Below are positions 9,554-17,818 of a DNA stretch of 39,076 nucleotides, piece by piece (position 1 is the first letter of the stretch; each line of letters opens with the position of its first letter). The position numbers were made by a program, and so were the translations under genes. The notes under the pieces were generated by a model, which was given only the letters and a program-made list of their open reading frames with translations, made no database searches and was not told the origin of the DNA. The stretch lies in NCBI GenBank assembly GCA_036381015.1, contig DASVDR010000032.1, positions 1 through 39,076 on the forward strand, read 5' to 3'. Source of the stretch: Gammaproteobacteria bacterium. GTDB taxonomy: Bacteria; Pseudomonadota; Gammaproteobacteria; Steroidobacterales; Rariloculaceae.

Positions 9554-10258
9554 TCACTCCTCCAGGCTGTCGCCGCCGACCTCGGCCCATTCGAACGTCC
9601 GCGTCAGCGGCTCTCCGCGCGGCTCCGTGGGCCGAACCTCCACCTCGATCGTCGCCGGCTCGAACCCCTCCGGAAGCTCGAGCTCCTGCTCGAGCCCCTG
9701 GAAATAGCGAAAGCCGAACGGCAGCTCGGTGACGTTCTCGTCGGCGGCCACGTCCTCGAGCGAAAGCTCGAGCTCCTCACCGTCCCGGGCGCCGGTCAAG
9801 CGCAATCTTACAACGCCGGCCACGCGGCGGTTCTGCACGATCGCCTGCATCAGGACGAGGCGCAGAGTGTAGCGCTGCTCGCCATGCTCGGGCACGACCT
9901 CGAGGCTCTGAATCCGCAGCCCGGCGACGCCGTCGGGCGGCGAGATGATGCCCCGGTAGAACGCGAGCTCCTCTTCCTGCGCCTGCAGCTTGGCTTCGAG
10001 CTCCATCAGCGTGTCCTCGAGCTGCGCGGCCGTCTCCCGGTCGATGTCTCGCGACGTCTCGAGAATCGCGATTTGGCGCTTCAGCTCGTCGATCGTGCGC
10101 GCCTGCTCGGCCGTGACCCGCCGATGCTCCTCGACCTCCCGCCGCCGGTCGAGCAGCGAGTAGCCGGCTTCGTACCGGCCAAGCTCGAAGAGCAAGTACG
10201 ACGCCGCCGGAATCAGCACGGCCGCGAGCCCGATCAGGAGCATCGAGCGGAGCTTCAT
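9554..10258 (-). CDS. DUF6776-type membrane-anchored coiled-coil protein
   Basis: 234 residues: a short cytoplasmic start (MKLRSM), one membrane helix (about 6-26), a long charged coiled coil (about 35-100, heptad-like with many E, R, L), then a beta-rich C-terminal domain (about 105-225). This matches the DUF6776 layout, whose function is unknown. It is the first gene of the operon with bactofilin and erpA, driven by a good promoter at 10294-10322. I infer a role as a periplasmic or membrane partner of the bactofilin, because the two genes sit five bases apart. That pairing is not proof. Confidence 0.8.
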   Translation of the reverse strand: MKLRSMLLIGLAAVLIPAASYLLFELGRYEAGYSLLDRRREVEEHRRVTAEQARTIDELKRQIAILETSRDIDRETAAQLEDTLMELEAKLQAQEEELAFYRGIISPPDGVAGLRIQSLEVVPEHGEQRYTLRLVLMQAIVQNRRVAGVVRLRLTGARDGEELELSLEDVAADENVTELPFGFRYFQGLEQELELPEGFEPATIEVEVRPTEPRGEPLTRTFEWAEVGGDSLEE

Positions 10259-10293
10259 CGGCGCAAGCGGTCGGACGAGCGCATCACGCCGCC

Positions 10294-10322
10294 ATTGTCG
10301 CAGCGCGCGCGGGCGCGGACAA
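10294..10322 (-). promoter_or_regulatory. promoter of the DUF6776-bactofilin-erpA operon
   Basis: The minus strand shows TTGTCC (10317-10322), a 17-bp spacer and GACAAT (10294-10299). The predicted start near 10287 leaves a leader of about 30 nt. Confidence 0.6.
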
Positions 10323-10342
10323 AGACAGGGGTCACGCCCGCG

Positions 10343-10885
10343 TCAGGCGTATTGCCGGGCGCGCTGCCAGCGCCGCGGCCACCACGCGGGCGGCGCCGGC
10401 GGTCCGTCCTTCGGGAATGCGAGCGGGGCGAGCTCCGTGAGGGCCTGCACGTACACGAGCCGCTTGAAGTAGACGACCTCCTTCACGGGGCGCCAGTAGT
10501 CGACCCAGCGGCAGCGATCGAATTCCGGCTCGTCGCTCAGATCGAAGCGCAACCGGCACGGATCGCACTGGAGCTGCAGCAGGAACCACTGCTGTTTCTG
10601 TCCCACGCAGACCGGCGTACGCTCGCGGCGGATGTACCGCTGCGGCAGGCGGTAGCGCAGCCATCCGCGGGTCCGCCCGACGATCGCCACGTCCGCGGGC
10701 ATGAGCCCGACCTCTTCCCGCAGCTCCCGGTACATCGCCGATTCGACCGCCTCGTCCGGGCCGATGCCGCCCTGCGGGAACTGCCAGCCGCCGCCGCGGC
10801 GCCCGGCGATCAGCACCCGGCCCTCCCCGTCCTTCAAGATGATGCCGACGTTGGCTCGATACCCCTGCTCGTCGATGAAGTCCAT
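10343..10885 (-). CDS. rppH: RNA pyrophosphohydrolase (Nudix)
   Basis: Removes pyrophosphate from the 5' end of mRNAs, which starts RNase E-dependent decay. The sequence follows E. coli RppH closely: GYRANVGIIL, WQFPQGG, a complete Nudix box (G-x5-E-x7-REL-x-EE-x-GL), NWLRY-like GWLRYRLPQR, CVGQKQQWFLLQL and EFDRCRWVDYW. The ATG at 10885 (MDFIDEQGY) gives 180 residues and is the family-consistent start. In-frame codons upstream at 10942 and 11050 would add non-conserved sequence and overlap or crowd the cyclase gene. The last 20 residues are a Pro/Trp/Arg-rich tail not typical of the family. Confidence 0.93.
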   Translation of the reverse strand: MDFIDEQGYRANVGIILKDGEGRVLIAGRRGGGWQFPQGGIGPDEAVESAMYRELREEVGLMPADVAIVGRTRGWLRYRLPQRYIRRERTPVCVGQKQQWFLLQLQCDPCRLRFDLSDEPEFDRCRWVDYWRPVKEVVYFKRLVYVQALTELAPLAFPKDGPPAPPAWWPRRWQRARQYA

Positions 10886-10949
10886 GGACCCGCTCGCGAA
10901 CGGCCGCGCCGCCGCATACCCCCCGAAGTCCCCAAACCCCATCGCGATA

Positions 10950-12047
10950 TTAGCCGTGAGCGGCCAGCGCGACCAGATTTCTTCCCTGCGCCTTCGCCTC
11001 GTAGAGCGCACGGTCGGCGCCGGCCAGCAGGCGCTCGCCGGCGGCCCCAAGGTCCTCCCCCGGCGGCCCCGGCCGACATTCGGCCACGCCGATCGAGACG
11101 GTCACCGCGATCGTCGCGCCGGAGGCTTCCAGCCGGAACGGCCGGGCCGAGACGGCGCAGCGGATGCGCTCGGCGAGCGCATGGCCCGCGCGCGCGTCGG
11201 TGCCCGGCAACAGGATGACGAACTCCTCGCCGCCGTAGCGGGCGGACACGTCGCTGCTGCGCACCTCGGCGCCGACGCGGCGGGCCAGCTCGCGGAGCAC
11301 CTGGTCCCCGGCGAGGTGGCCGTAGCGGTCGTTCACGGCCTTGAAATGATCCACGTCGACCATCAGGCAGGCGAGCGGCGCGCGGTCGCGCTGGCTCCGG
11401 GCGAGCTCCTCCCTGAGCCGCGCTTGAAGATATCGGCGGTTGTGCCAACCGGTGAGCGCATCCGTGAAGCCGCTGCGGACGAGGCGCGCCCGGTTCACGG
11501 TGTTCTCGAAAGCAAACGCGGCGATCACCGCGAGGTGGTGCAGAAAATCCGTCGCGTGCCGCCGCGTGAAGCGCGTCGGATCGGTGCTCCCCATGTTCAG
11601 GCTGCCGAAGATGCGCTCGTGCCGAACGAGCGGCAGCAGAGCCACGCTCCGCAGGCCCCCGATTCCGGGGAAAAGCAGCGCGTGCGAATCAGCGGAGAAC
11701 GGCCCGAGCCACGGCTGGCCCGTCTGCGACGCGGCCGGCAGAAGGCCGCGCATCGTGTCGACGAAACGCACATGAGGAACGTCGTCGAGGCTCGCACCCT
11801 GGCTCATCAGCAAGTGCCGGACCTCGTGATCGTGGTCGGCGAGGACGAGCGTCGCCGCTTCGAGGTGATAGCCGGCTCGCAGCCCATCGGTCGCGCGCTC
11901 GAGAAGCGTCACGAGCTTATCGGCCTCGAGCAGCTCCATCTCGCGCGCCTGCGAGCGCTTCCAAGCCTCCTCGTTCTTGCGCGCCTCCTCCTTCAGCCGA
12001 GCGACGCGGCGGCGAAGATCGAGGAGCTCGAGGTCCCTGGGGTGCAC
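10950..12047 (-). CDS. diguanylate cyclase with DUF484/GAF-like sensor domain
   Basis: 365-residue soluble protein: an N-terminal coiled coil (about 1-45), a DUF484-like GAF-fold domain (about 45-185, with LLPLVRHERIFGSLNMGS), and a GGDEF domain (about 195-360). The active-site loop is GGEEF (272-276), the metal and substrate motif DVDHFKAVND is intact, and an inhibitory I-site RSSD (263-266) sits exactly five residues before it. It should therefore make c-di-GMP with product feedback. The GTG start at 12047 has a strong GGGAGGA ribosome site. It is downstream of tyrA by 78 bp. c-di-GMP commonly controls type IV pili, which this genome encodes, but a direct link is inference. Confidence 0.92.
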   Translation of the reverse strand: MHPRDLELLDLRRRVARLKEEARKNEEAWKRSQAREMELLEADKLVTLLERATDGLRAGYHLEAATLVLADHDHEVRHLLMSQGASLDDVPHVRFVDTMRGLLPAASQTGQPWLGPFSADSHALLFPGIGGLRSVALLPLVRHERIFGSLNMGSTDPTRFTRRHATDFLHHLAVIAAFAFENTVNRARLVRSGFTDALTGWHNRRYLQARLREELARSQRDRAPLACLMVDVDHFKAVNDRYGHLAGDQVLRELARRVGAEVRSSDVSARYGGEEFVILLPGTDARAGHALAERIRCAVSARPFRLEASGATIAVTVSIGVAECRPGPPGEDLGAAGERLLAGADRALYEAKAQGRNLVALAAHG

Positions 12048-12125
12048 CGATTCCTCCCGGCGGCTGGCTGCGTGTTCCCGTCCCGATCGTCTCGCGTCCG
12101 CGGCCCGGGCTTCCGGCCGGGGACG

Positions 12126-13214
12126 TTACTGACGTTGCTCCATGTAGCGGCGGCCGGCCTCCATCAGCGCGACGAACCCGGCCTCGTCCCGAGTCTCGAC
12201 GAGGCGGCGGACGGCGGCCGCCGCCTCCGTCAGCGCCTCGAGCGCCGTGCCGCCGTACTCGTTCAGCGTTTGAATGTCGAAATAGAGGTGCGGATTGTCG
12301 TGAGCGACGAGCTCCGCAACCTTGAGCTGCGCGTCGAACGTCGTGCTCGAGAGGCGCTGCAGGCGCGGCACGAGCTCGCCGCTGTTCGCGAGCGCCGTGA
12401 AGAACACGAGATTCAACGCGTGCGAAAGCCCGAGCACGAAGGCGATCAGGCGATCGTGGTCCTCGAGGCTCATCTCGATCTGCTCGGCCATCGTCGACGC
12501 AAAGAGCGCGCGCGCCTCGGCCGCGGCTTCGGCATCGCCGACATCGACGAAGATCACGTGCCGACCCGACAGCAACCGGGTATCCGGACCGAACATCGGG
12601 TGGATCGACGCCACGCGGCAGCCGGCGGCCGCGAGGCGCTCGAGCGCGCCCCGCAGCGGCGTCTTCAACGACCCGATGTCCATCACGAGCCCGCGCGGGC
12701 GGCGGGCGGCGAGCTCGAGGAGCACCTCGGCCGCGACCTTGATCGGCGTGGCGACGACGATCAGCTCGTGGTCGAGCGTGCTTTCGCGCCAATCCGACGC
12801 GCGCGGGTAAGGAAGGTCGGACGGCGCCGGATCGGCAATCTCGACGTCGTAGCCCTGCGACGCGAGAAACTCCGCGAACCAGCCGCCCATCTTGCCCGCG
12901 CCGCCGATGATCAGCACGCTCTTGCCCGCGCCGGTCGTTCCCGCCGCGACGCGGGTACGCTCCTGCTGGGCCAGCGACGAGCGAATCAGCAGCCGCATCA
13001 CTTGCTCCGCCAGCTCGGGCTCGAGCCCGAGCTCGAGCGCCTGCAAGCGCGCGCCTTTCAACACCTCTTTCTCACGCTCATAATCGCGCGTGGGCACGGC
13101 ATGCTCGATCTTGTGAGCGCCGATCTCGGCCACCACGCGCTGCCGGGCGGCGATCAGCTCGATCAGCTCGCGGTCCACCCGGGACAGGCGTTCGCGCAAT
13201 TCTTCGAGCGTCAT
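12126..13214 (-). CDS. tyrA: bifunctional chorismate mutase / prephenate dehydrogenase (T-protein)
   Basis: Makes 4-hydroxyphenylpyruvate for tyrosine. The N-terminal AroQ chorismate mutase helix bundle occupies about residues 1-90 (LEELRERLSRVDRELIELI, then AEIGAHK). The C-terminal dehydrogenase begins with an NAD-binding GGAGKMGGWFAEFLASQGY and continues with SIHPMFGPD. The 362-residue length matches E. coli TyrA (373). ATG at 13214 has GGAG seven bases upstream; a longer frame from 13367 is GC-rich noise. A good promoter lies just upstream at 13240-13268. Confidence 0.94.
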   Translation of the reverse strand: MTLEELRERLSRVDRELIELIAARQRVVAEIGAHKIEHAVPTRDYEREKEVLKGARLQALELGLEPELAEQVMRLLIRSSLAQQERTRVAAGTTGAGKSVLIIGGAGKMGGWFAEFLASQGYDVEIADPAPSDLPYPRASDWRESTLDHELIVVATPIKVAAEVLLELAARRPRGLVMDIGSLKTPLRGALERLAAAGCRVASIHPMFGPDTRLLSGRHVIFVDVGDAEAAAEARALFASTMAEQIEMSLEDHDRLIAFVLGLSHALNLVFFTALANSGELVPRLQRLSSTTFDAQLKVAELVAHDNPHLYFDIQTLNEYGGTALEALTEAAAAVRRLVETRDEAGFVALMEAGRRYMEQRQ

Positions 13215-13239
13215 CGGGATCTCCGTCGGGGGTTTGCGG

Positions 13240-13268
13240 TTTGTACCCGGGCGCCGGCCCGGGCGCAA
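13240..13268 (-). promoter_or_regulatory. tyrA promoter
   Basis: The minus strand carries TTGCGC (13263-13268), a 17-bp spacer and TACAAA (13240-13245). The predicted start is near 13233, about 20 nt before the tyrA ATG. No tyrosine attenuator or leader peptide fits in so short a leader. Confidence 0.6.
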
Positions 13269-13335
13269 GCACGCCCCGCGGAGGGCGGGCCGCGGCCGCG
13301 AGCACTCCGCGGAATACAGACAACAGGAGGAACGG

Positions 13336-14175
13336 ATGACCGATCTGGAGCTGGTGAGCGAATCCAAGTGTTTCGAAGGGTTTCAGCGCGTTTACCGCCA
13401 CGACTCCGCGAGCTGCCGGTGCCCGATGCAGTTCGCGGTCTATCTTCCTCCGGCGGCCGAGCGCGAAAGAGTCCCCGCCCTGTACTGGCTTTCGGGGTTG
13501 ACCTGCACCGAGGAGAACTTCAGCGTCAAGTCGGGCGCGCAGCGCTACGCCGCGGAGCTCGGGCTCGCGCTGATCATCCCGGACACGAGCCCCCGCGGAG
13601 TGAACCTGCCCGGCGAGGACGAGCGGATCGACGTCGGCACCGGCGCCGGGTTCTACGTCAACGCGACCGCCGAGCCTTGGTCGCGGCACTACCGCATGTA
13701 CGATTACATCGCGTCCGAGCTCGTCGAGGTGGTCAACGCGAACCTGCCCGTCGATCCCGCCCGAAAGTCGATCAGCGGTCATTCGATGGGCGGGCACGGC
13801 GCGCTCGTGATCGGCACGAGGAACGCCGATCGGTACCGCTCGATCTCCGCATTCGCGCCGATCTCGGCGCCGAGCCGCTCGGAATGGGGCAGCCGCGCGT
13901 TCGAGGCGTATCTCGGCGCCGATCGCGACGCCTGGCTCGAGTACGACGCGAGCGCGGTGATCCGCACGTCGCCGAGCCGGCACGAGCTGCTCGTCGATCA
14001 GGGCGGCGCCGATCCGTTCCTCGAGCAGCTGCGGCCGAACGACCTGAAGGAGGCCTGCGCCGCGTCCGGGCAGAAGCTCACGTTCCGGGAACGGCCGGGC
14101 TACGACCACGGGTACTATTTCGTCGCCACGTTCATCGGCGAGCACCTGAAGTTTCACGCGGCGGCGCTCGCGTAG
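13336..14175 (+). CDS. fghA: S-formylglutathione hydrolase
   Basis: Esterase-D-type alpha/beta hydrolase that releases formate from S-formylglutathione in glutathione-dependent formaldehyde detoxification. The 280-residue product has the nucleophile elbow GHSMGGHG with S150, the acid D226 (QGGADPF) and H258 (GYDHGYYF). The conserved LSGLTCTEENF near residue 53 holds the family cysteine. Start is the ATG at 13336, six bases after a near-perfect AGGAGG. No formaldehyde dehydrogenase gene (adhC/frmA) is adjacent. It is followed after 8 bp by pdxH, so the two are probably co-transcribed. Confidence 0.95.
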   Translation: MTDLELVSESKCFEGFQRVYRHDSASCRCPMQFAVYLPPAAERERVPALYWLSGLTCTEENFSVKSGAQRYAAELGLALIIPDTSPRGVNLPGEDERIDVGTGAGFYVNATAEPWSRHYRMYDYIASELVEVVNANLPVDPARKSISGHSMGGHGALVIGTRNADRYRSISAFAPISAPSRSEWGSRAFEAYLGADRDAWLEYDASAVIRTSPSRHELLVDQGGADPFLEQLRPNDLKEACAASGQKLTFRERPGYDHGYYFVATFIGEHLKFHAAALA

Positions 14176-14183
14176 GAGTCTGC

Positions 14184-14858
14184 GTGAAATCGGGCGAGAC
14201 GAGCGCGACCGCTGCTCCGGACGACCCGGTCCTCGTCGTCCGGCAATGGCTCGAGCAGGCGGCCGAGAGCGGCCGCCGCCGCAACCCCGGCGCGATGGCG
14301 CTCGCCACCGTCGGCGCCGACGGACGGCCGTCCGTCCGTATGGTGCTGGTCAAAGCCGTCTGCGCCGGGGACGGCTACGCGGTGTTCTATACGAGCTACC
14401 GGTCCCGCAAAGCGCGCGAGCTCGAAAGATTCCCGCGGGCGGCCGGAGTGCTCTATTGGGAGGAGCTCGGCCGCCAGGTTCGCCTCGAGGGCTCGGTCGT
14501 GCGCTCCCCGGAGGCCGAGAGCGACGCGTATTTCGCGACACGGCCGTTCCGCAGCCAGCTGAACGCGTGGGTCAGCGCCCAGAGCGAGCCGCTCGGCGAC
14601 CCTTACGAGCTCGAGCGCCGCGCCGACGCCCTCGCCCGGGACTACCCGCCGCCGGCCGACGGGCCGGCGGACGCGCCGCGCGCCGTGCCCCGCCCGCCGT
14701 TCTGGGGCGGCTATCGGCTCTGGTGCGACCGCGTCGAGCTCTGGACGGAAGGCGCCGGCCGCTTCCACACGCGCTTGCACTACGCGCGCGCACTCGCGCC
14801 CGACGGCGACACGGGCTTCGTCGGCGGGCCGTGGCGCGTAGAGCGCTTGCAACCGTAA
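14184..14858 (+). CDS. pdxH: pyridoxamine/pyridoxine 5'-phosphate oxidase
   Basis: FMN enzyme of vitamin B6 synthesis and salvage that oxidises PNP or PMP to PLP. Family motifs are present: PSVRMVLVKAV, VFYTSYRSRKA, AGVLYWEELGRQVRLEG, RPFRSQLNAWVSAQSEPL and the C-terminal WRVERLQP. Start: GTG at 14184, five bases after AGGAG and eight after the fghA stop, giving 224 residues (E. coli 218). Confidence 0.94.
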   Translation: MKSGETSATAAPDDPVLVVRQWLEQAAESGRRRNPGAMALATVGADGRPSVRMVLVKAVCAGDGYAVFYTSYRSRKARELERFPRAAGVLYWEELGRQVRLEGSVVRSPEAESDAYFATRPFRSQLNAWVSAQSEPLGDPYELERRADALARDYPPPADGPADAPRAVPRPPFWGGYRLWCDRVELWTEGAGRFHTRLHYARALAPDGDTGFVGGPWRVERLQP

Positions 14859-14944
14859 CGCCGGCCGTCCCGCATGAGGCTTCCGCAGACCTCTCGGCCG
14901 ATCGGCGTGATCCGTCTCCGGGCGGCACGGCCCGCGCGCACGGG

Positions 14945-17587
14945 ATGACGCGCGTCGGTCTCGTCCTGCTGCTCGCGCTCGCCGCGGCCGCCGCGCCCGC
15001 GCGCGCCGAGCAGCGCATCGCGAACGTCAGCCAAGGCACGAACATGGCGCTCGCGCTGTCGCCCGACGGCGAGTCGCTGATCGTCGACCTGCTCGGCCGC
15101 CTGTGGCGCCTGCCGTCGTCAGGCGGCGGCGCCACGCAGCTCACGCCGGACGGCGAAGGCGCCCGGCTCCCGCGCATCGGCCCGCTCGGCCGGCGCGTGG
15201 TCTATCAGCGGGCGATCGACGGTCAGTGGGATCTCTGGCTGCTCGACCTCGAAACCGGCGAGCGCCGGGCGCTGACCCACACGCCTCACGACGAGCGGGA
15301 GCCGGATTTCATGCCCGACGGCCGCTCCGTCGTGTTCGCCGCGAATCCGGACGGCCGGTTCTGCCTTTGGCGCATCGACATCGAGACCGGCGTCCTCACG
15401 CAGCTCACGGCCGAGCCGGGCGACGCGTCTTTCCCGACGGTCTCCGAGCACGGCGAGATTGCGTACGTCAGGGAATGGGCCGGAACGTGGTCGCTGCGCG
15501 CGCTGCTGCCGAGCGGCGCCGGGATCGAGCTCTTCGCGTCCGATCACCGGCTCACGGCGCCGAGCTGGCGCCCCGGCGGCGGCGTTCTGCTCTTCAACAC
15601 GCAGCGGCGCGCGACGGCGGACGCGCCCGCCGCGAGCGCGCTCGAGATGCTGCTGCTCTCTCCCGAGCCCGTGCTGAAGACCCTGACGCGGACCGAGGAC
15701 GTGTTCGAGTCGCGCGCCGCATGGTCCGGCCCCGGCGAATACCTGTACACCGCGGACGGGCGCATTTGGCGGCGCCGGATCGCGCACGTCACGCGGCGAC
15801 CTGTCCCTCTGTTCGCCGCGGTCGGCCTCGAGCCCGCGTCGCCCCCGCCGTTCGGCACCGCGCTCGACGCCGCCGGCCCGCATCGGGTGCTCGGCGTCAC
15901 CGGCGTCGATCGGTCGAGCGACGGTCGCGTCGCCGTGTTCACGGCCCTCGGCGATCTCTGGCTCGTAGGCCGCCGAAGCGACCTGCGCCGGCTCACCGAC
16001 GACCCGTTCGTCGAGTTCGATGCGGACGTCTCGCCCGACGGCACGTTCGCCGTGTTCGCGAGCGACCGCGCGGGCTTCGTAGATCTCTGGCGCGTCACGC
16101 TCCCGGGCGGCGTGCTGACGCAGCTGACGCGCCGGCCGGAGAAGGCGTACCGACCCGCGATCTCGCCGGACGGCCGCCGCGTGGCCTACCTCGAGACCAC
16201 GGGCTTCGAGACGCTCGGCGAGGCGGCGCTCCGCGTGCTCGATCTCGACGGCGGCGCCGTCCGCACGCTTGCCGAAGGGCTGATCGGGCCGGCACGCCCG
16301 TACTGGGAGAACGAGGAGCGGCTCGCGGTCGCGGTCCACTCGAGTCCCGCCGCGCCCCGCCGCGACGCGATTCTCCGCGTCGACGTCGCGACCGGCACCG
16401 TGCGCACGGCGCCGGCATCCGAAGCGCCGGCCGAGCGGGCTGCGCCGGCGTCCGAAGCCCCGGCCGAGGGCGCCGCGGCCGCCGACGTCGACGCGCTGCC
16501 CCCGCTCGAGTGGGAGCCGCCGGCGCCGAGCGAGCCTTACGTCGTGCGCGCCGGCCGCCTGTTCGACGGCATTCGCAGCGATTACCGCCGCGACGTCGAC
16601 ATCCACATCGAAGGGCAGCGCATCACGGCGATCGTCGATCACGGTGCGCTGCCGCTGCCCGCACGTGTCGTCGACGCCCGTGACGCGGCGATCATCCCGG
16701 GCCTGATCGACGTGCACGCCCATCACGCCGCCGTCGGCGGCGAGCGGCTCGGCCGGCTTTGGCTCGCGCACGGCGTCACCACTGTCCGGGAGCTGACGGA
16801 CGACGTCGCGTCCGCCTTCGAGCGGGCCGAATCGTGGGCGAGCGGCAGGCGGCTCGGCCCGCGCCTCGTCGTGTCGCCGGTCGGCGGGCTCGCGCCTCCG
16901 GTCGGCGCCGCCGACTCGCCGATACCGGTCCGCCCCGCGTCGCGGATCGAGATCGCCGCGTCGCTGTTCTCGCCGTCCCGCGCCGTTGCACCGTTCCTCG
17001 CCGCGGAGCACGCGAGCGCCGCAGCGCCGTCGCTCGCGCGAACCTCGCCGCTCGGGCTCTACTACGACGACGTCTTCAGCACGCTCGTCGCGTCCGGCAC
17101 GGTCGTCACGACGGCTCTCGGGGCAGCCGGCGGTGCGTCGGCCGTCCCTGCGCTCGTCGACGACGGCGACATCCTTCGCCGGCTCTACAGCGCCGAGGAG
17201 CGGGCGACGTGGCGCGATCGGAGCGGTTTCGATGGACGGCTCGACACGCTCGAGGAGACTCTCGCGCGGCTCGTCCGTAGCGGCGGCCAGGTCGCCGCGG
17301 GGACCGAGGCGCCGGTCGTGCCGTACGGCCTCGGCGTTCACGTCGAGCTCGCATTGCTCGTCGAAGCCGGCCTTCCGCCCGACCAGGCGCTGCGGATCGC
17401 GACGGCGTCGAACGCCCTCGCGCTCGGGCTCGGGGCGCAGCTCGGCACTCTCGAGGCCGGCAAGCTCGCCGACTTCGTCGTCGTCGACGGAGACCCGCTC
17501 GCCGATATCGGTGATGCGTTGAACGTGACCGCGGTCGTCAAAGGCGGCGCGTGGCTCGACCGAGCCCGACTGTCGGGCGGCGAGTAG
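14945..17587 (+). CDS. exported TolB-like beta-propeller / amidohydrolase-fold fusion, probably catalytically impaired
   Basis: 880 residues. A cleavable signal peptide (MTRVGLVLLLALAAAAAPARA) is followed by PD40/TolB-like propeller repeats (about 25-480, e.g. ALSPDGESLIVD, ISPDGRRVAYLE). After a Pro/Ala-rich linker (AP-ASEAPAE duplicated, about 480-515) comes an amidohydrolase domain (about 535-880). It looks like the family of large secreted propeller-amidohydrolases. The HxH motif is present (IDVHAHH, H591/H593). However, the barrel contains no lysine between it and the C-terminal EAGKLADF, lacks recognisable third and fourth metal histidines, and has GTEAP (E788) where GTD(S/A)P is usual. 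The domain is also shorter than normal. The start has only a weak ribosome site (GGG). Substrate unknown. Confidence 0.82.
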   Translation: MTRVGLVLLLALAAAAAPARAEQRIANVSQGTNMALALSPDGESLIVDLLGRLWRLPSSGGGATQLTPDGEGARLPRIGPLGRRVVYQRAIDGQWDLWLLDLETGERRALTHTPHDEREPDFMPDGRSVVFAANPDGRFCLWRIDIETGVLTQLTAEPGDASFPTVSEHGEIAYVREWAGTWSLRALLPSGAGIELFASDHRLTAPSWRPGGGVLLFNTQRRATADAPAASALEMLLLSPEPVLKTLTRTEDVFESRAAWSGPGEYLYTADGRIWRRRIAHVTRRPVPLFAAVGLEPASPPPFGTALDAAGPHRVLGVTGVDRSSDGRVAVFTALGDLWLVGRRSDLRRLTDDPFVEFDADVSPDGTFAVFASDRAGFVDLWRVTLPGGVLTQLTRRPEKAYRPAISPDGRRVAYLETTGFETLGEAALRVLDLDGGAVRTLAEGLIGPARPYWENEERLAVAVHSSPAAPRRDAILRVDVATGTVRTAPASEAPAERAAPASEAPAEGAAAADVDALPPLEWEPPAPSEPYVVRAGRLFDGIRSDYRRDVDIHIEGQRITAIVDHGALPLPARVVDARDAAIIPGLIDVHAHHAAVGGERLGRLWLAHGVTTVRELTDDVASAFERAESWASGRRLGPRLVVSPVGGLAPPVGAADSPIPVRPASRIEIAASLFSPSRAVAPFLAAEHASAAAPSLARTSPLGLYYDDVFSTLVASGTVVTTALGAAGGASAVPALVDDGDILRRLYSAEERATWRDRSGFDGRLDTLEETLARLVRSGGQVAAGTEAPVVPYGLGVHVELALLVEAGLPPDQALRIATASNALALGLGAQLGTLEAGKLADFVVVDGDPLADIGDALNVTAVVKGGAWLDRARLSGGE

Positions 17588-17620
17588 CCGGGTGTCGGCA
17601 TCCGCCCTCTTTTGCGGTCG

Positions 17621-17755
17621 GCAAATTTGCGCAGGTCACTAAATCATGAGCTTAAGCTTCTGACGTAATAAATACGTGCAACAAGATCTCCTAAGCGCGC
17701 CGTCGGCATTCCTTACAAGAATCGGTCTAAATCGGGCCACCGAGACTTGCGATTC
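17621..17755 (+). promoter_or_regulatory. cluster of palindromes upstream of the sigma-54 promoter (candidate activator sites)
   Basis: Four symmetric elements lie 60-200 bp before the predicted RNA start, where enhancer-binding proteins of sigma-54 usually bind. They are GCAAATTTGC (17621-17630), AGCTTAAGCT (17649-17658), ACGTA-N5-TACGT (17663-17677), and an interrupted repeat GAATCG-GTCT / AGAC-TTG-CGATTC (17719-17755). The region is far more AT-rich than the flanking genes. I cannot assign a particular activator (CbrB, NtrC or PilR type). Confidence 0.45.
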
Positions 17756-17792
17756 ATTCTAAGCCTTTGCGGATGAAAGTCTTTTCCGGACA

Positions 17793-17808
17793 TGGCACGG
17801 CTCTTGCT
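17793..17808 (+). promoter_or_regulatory. sigma-54 (RpoN) promoter
   Basis: TGGCACG-GCTC-TTGCT is a full match to the sigma-54 consensus TGGCACG-N4-TTGCW. The invariant GG (17794-17795) and GC (17806-17807) are separated by exactly 10 bp. The predicted transcription start is about 17819. No coding sequence begins downstream for 360 bp, so the product is most likely a non-coding RNA. Confidence 0.88.
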
Positions 17809-17818
17809 CTATTGAGGG

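Noticed and set aside
10701-14183. A 1385-codon plus-strand open frame across rppH, the cyclase, tyrA and fghA
   Set aside because: Only its last 224 codons (pdxH) are a recognisable protein. The rest is antisense or out of frame to well-supported genes in GC-rich DNA.
17719-17755. The interrupted repeat as a Rho-independent terminator of the amidohydrolase gene
   Set aside because: No T-run follows on the plus strand and the stem is broken. It fits better as part of the upstream activating region.
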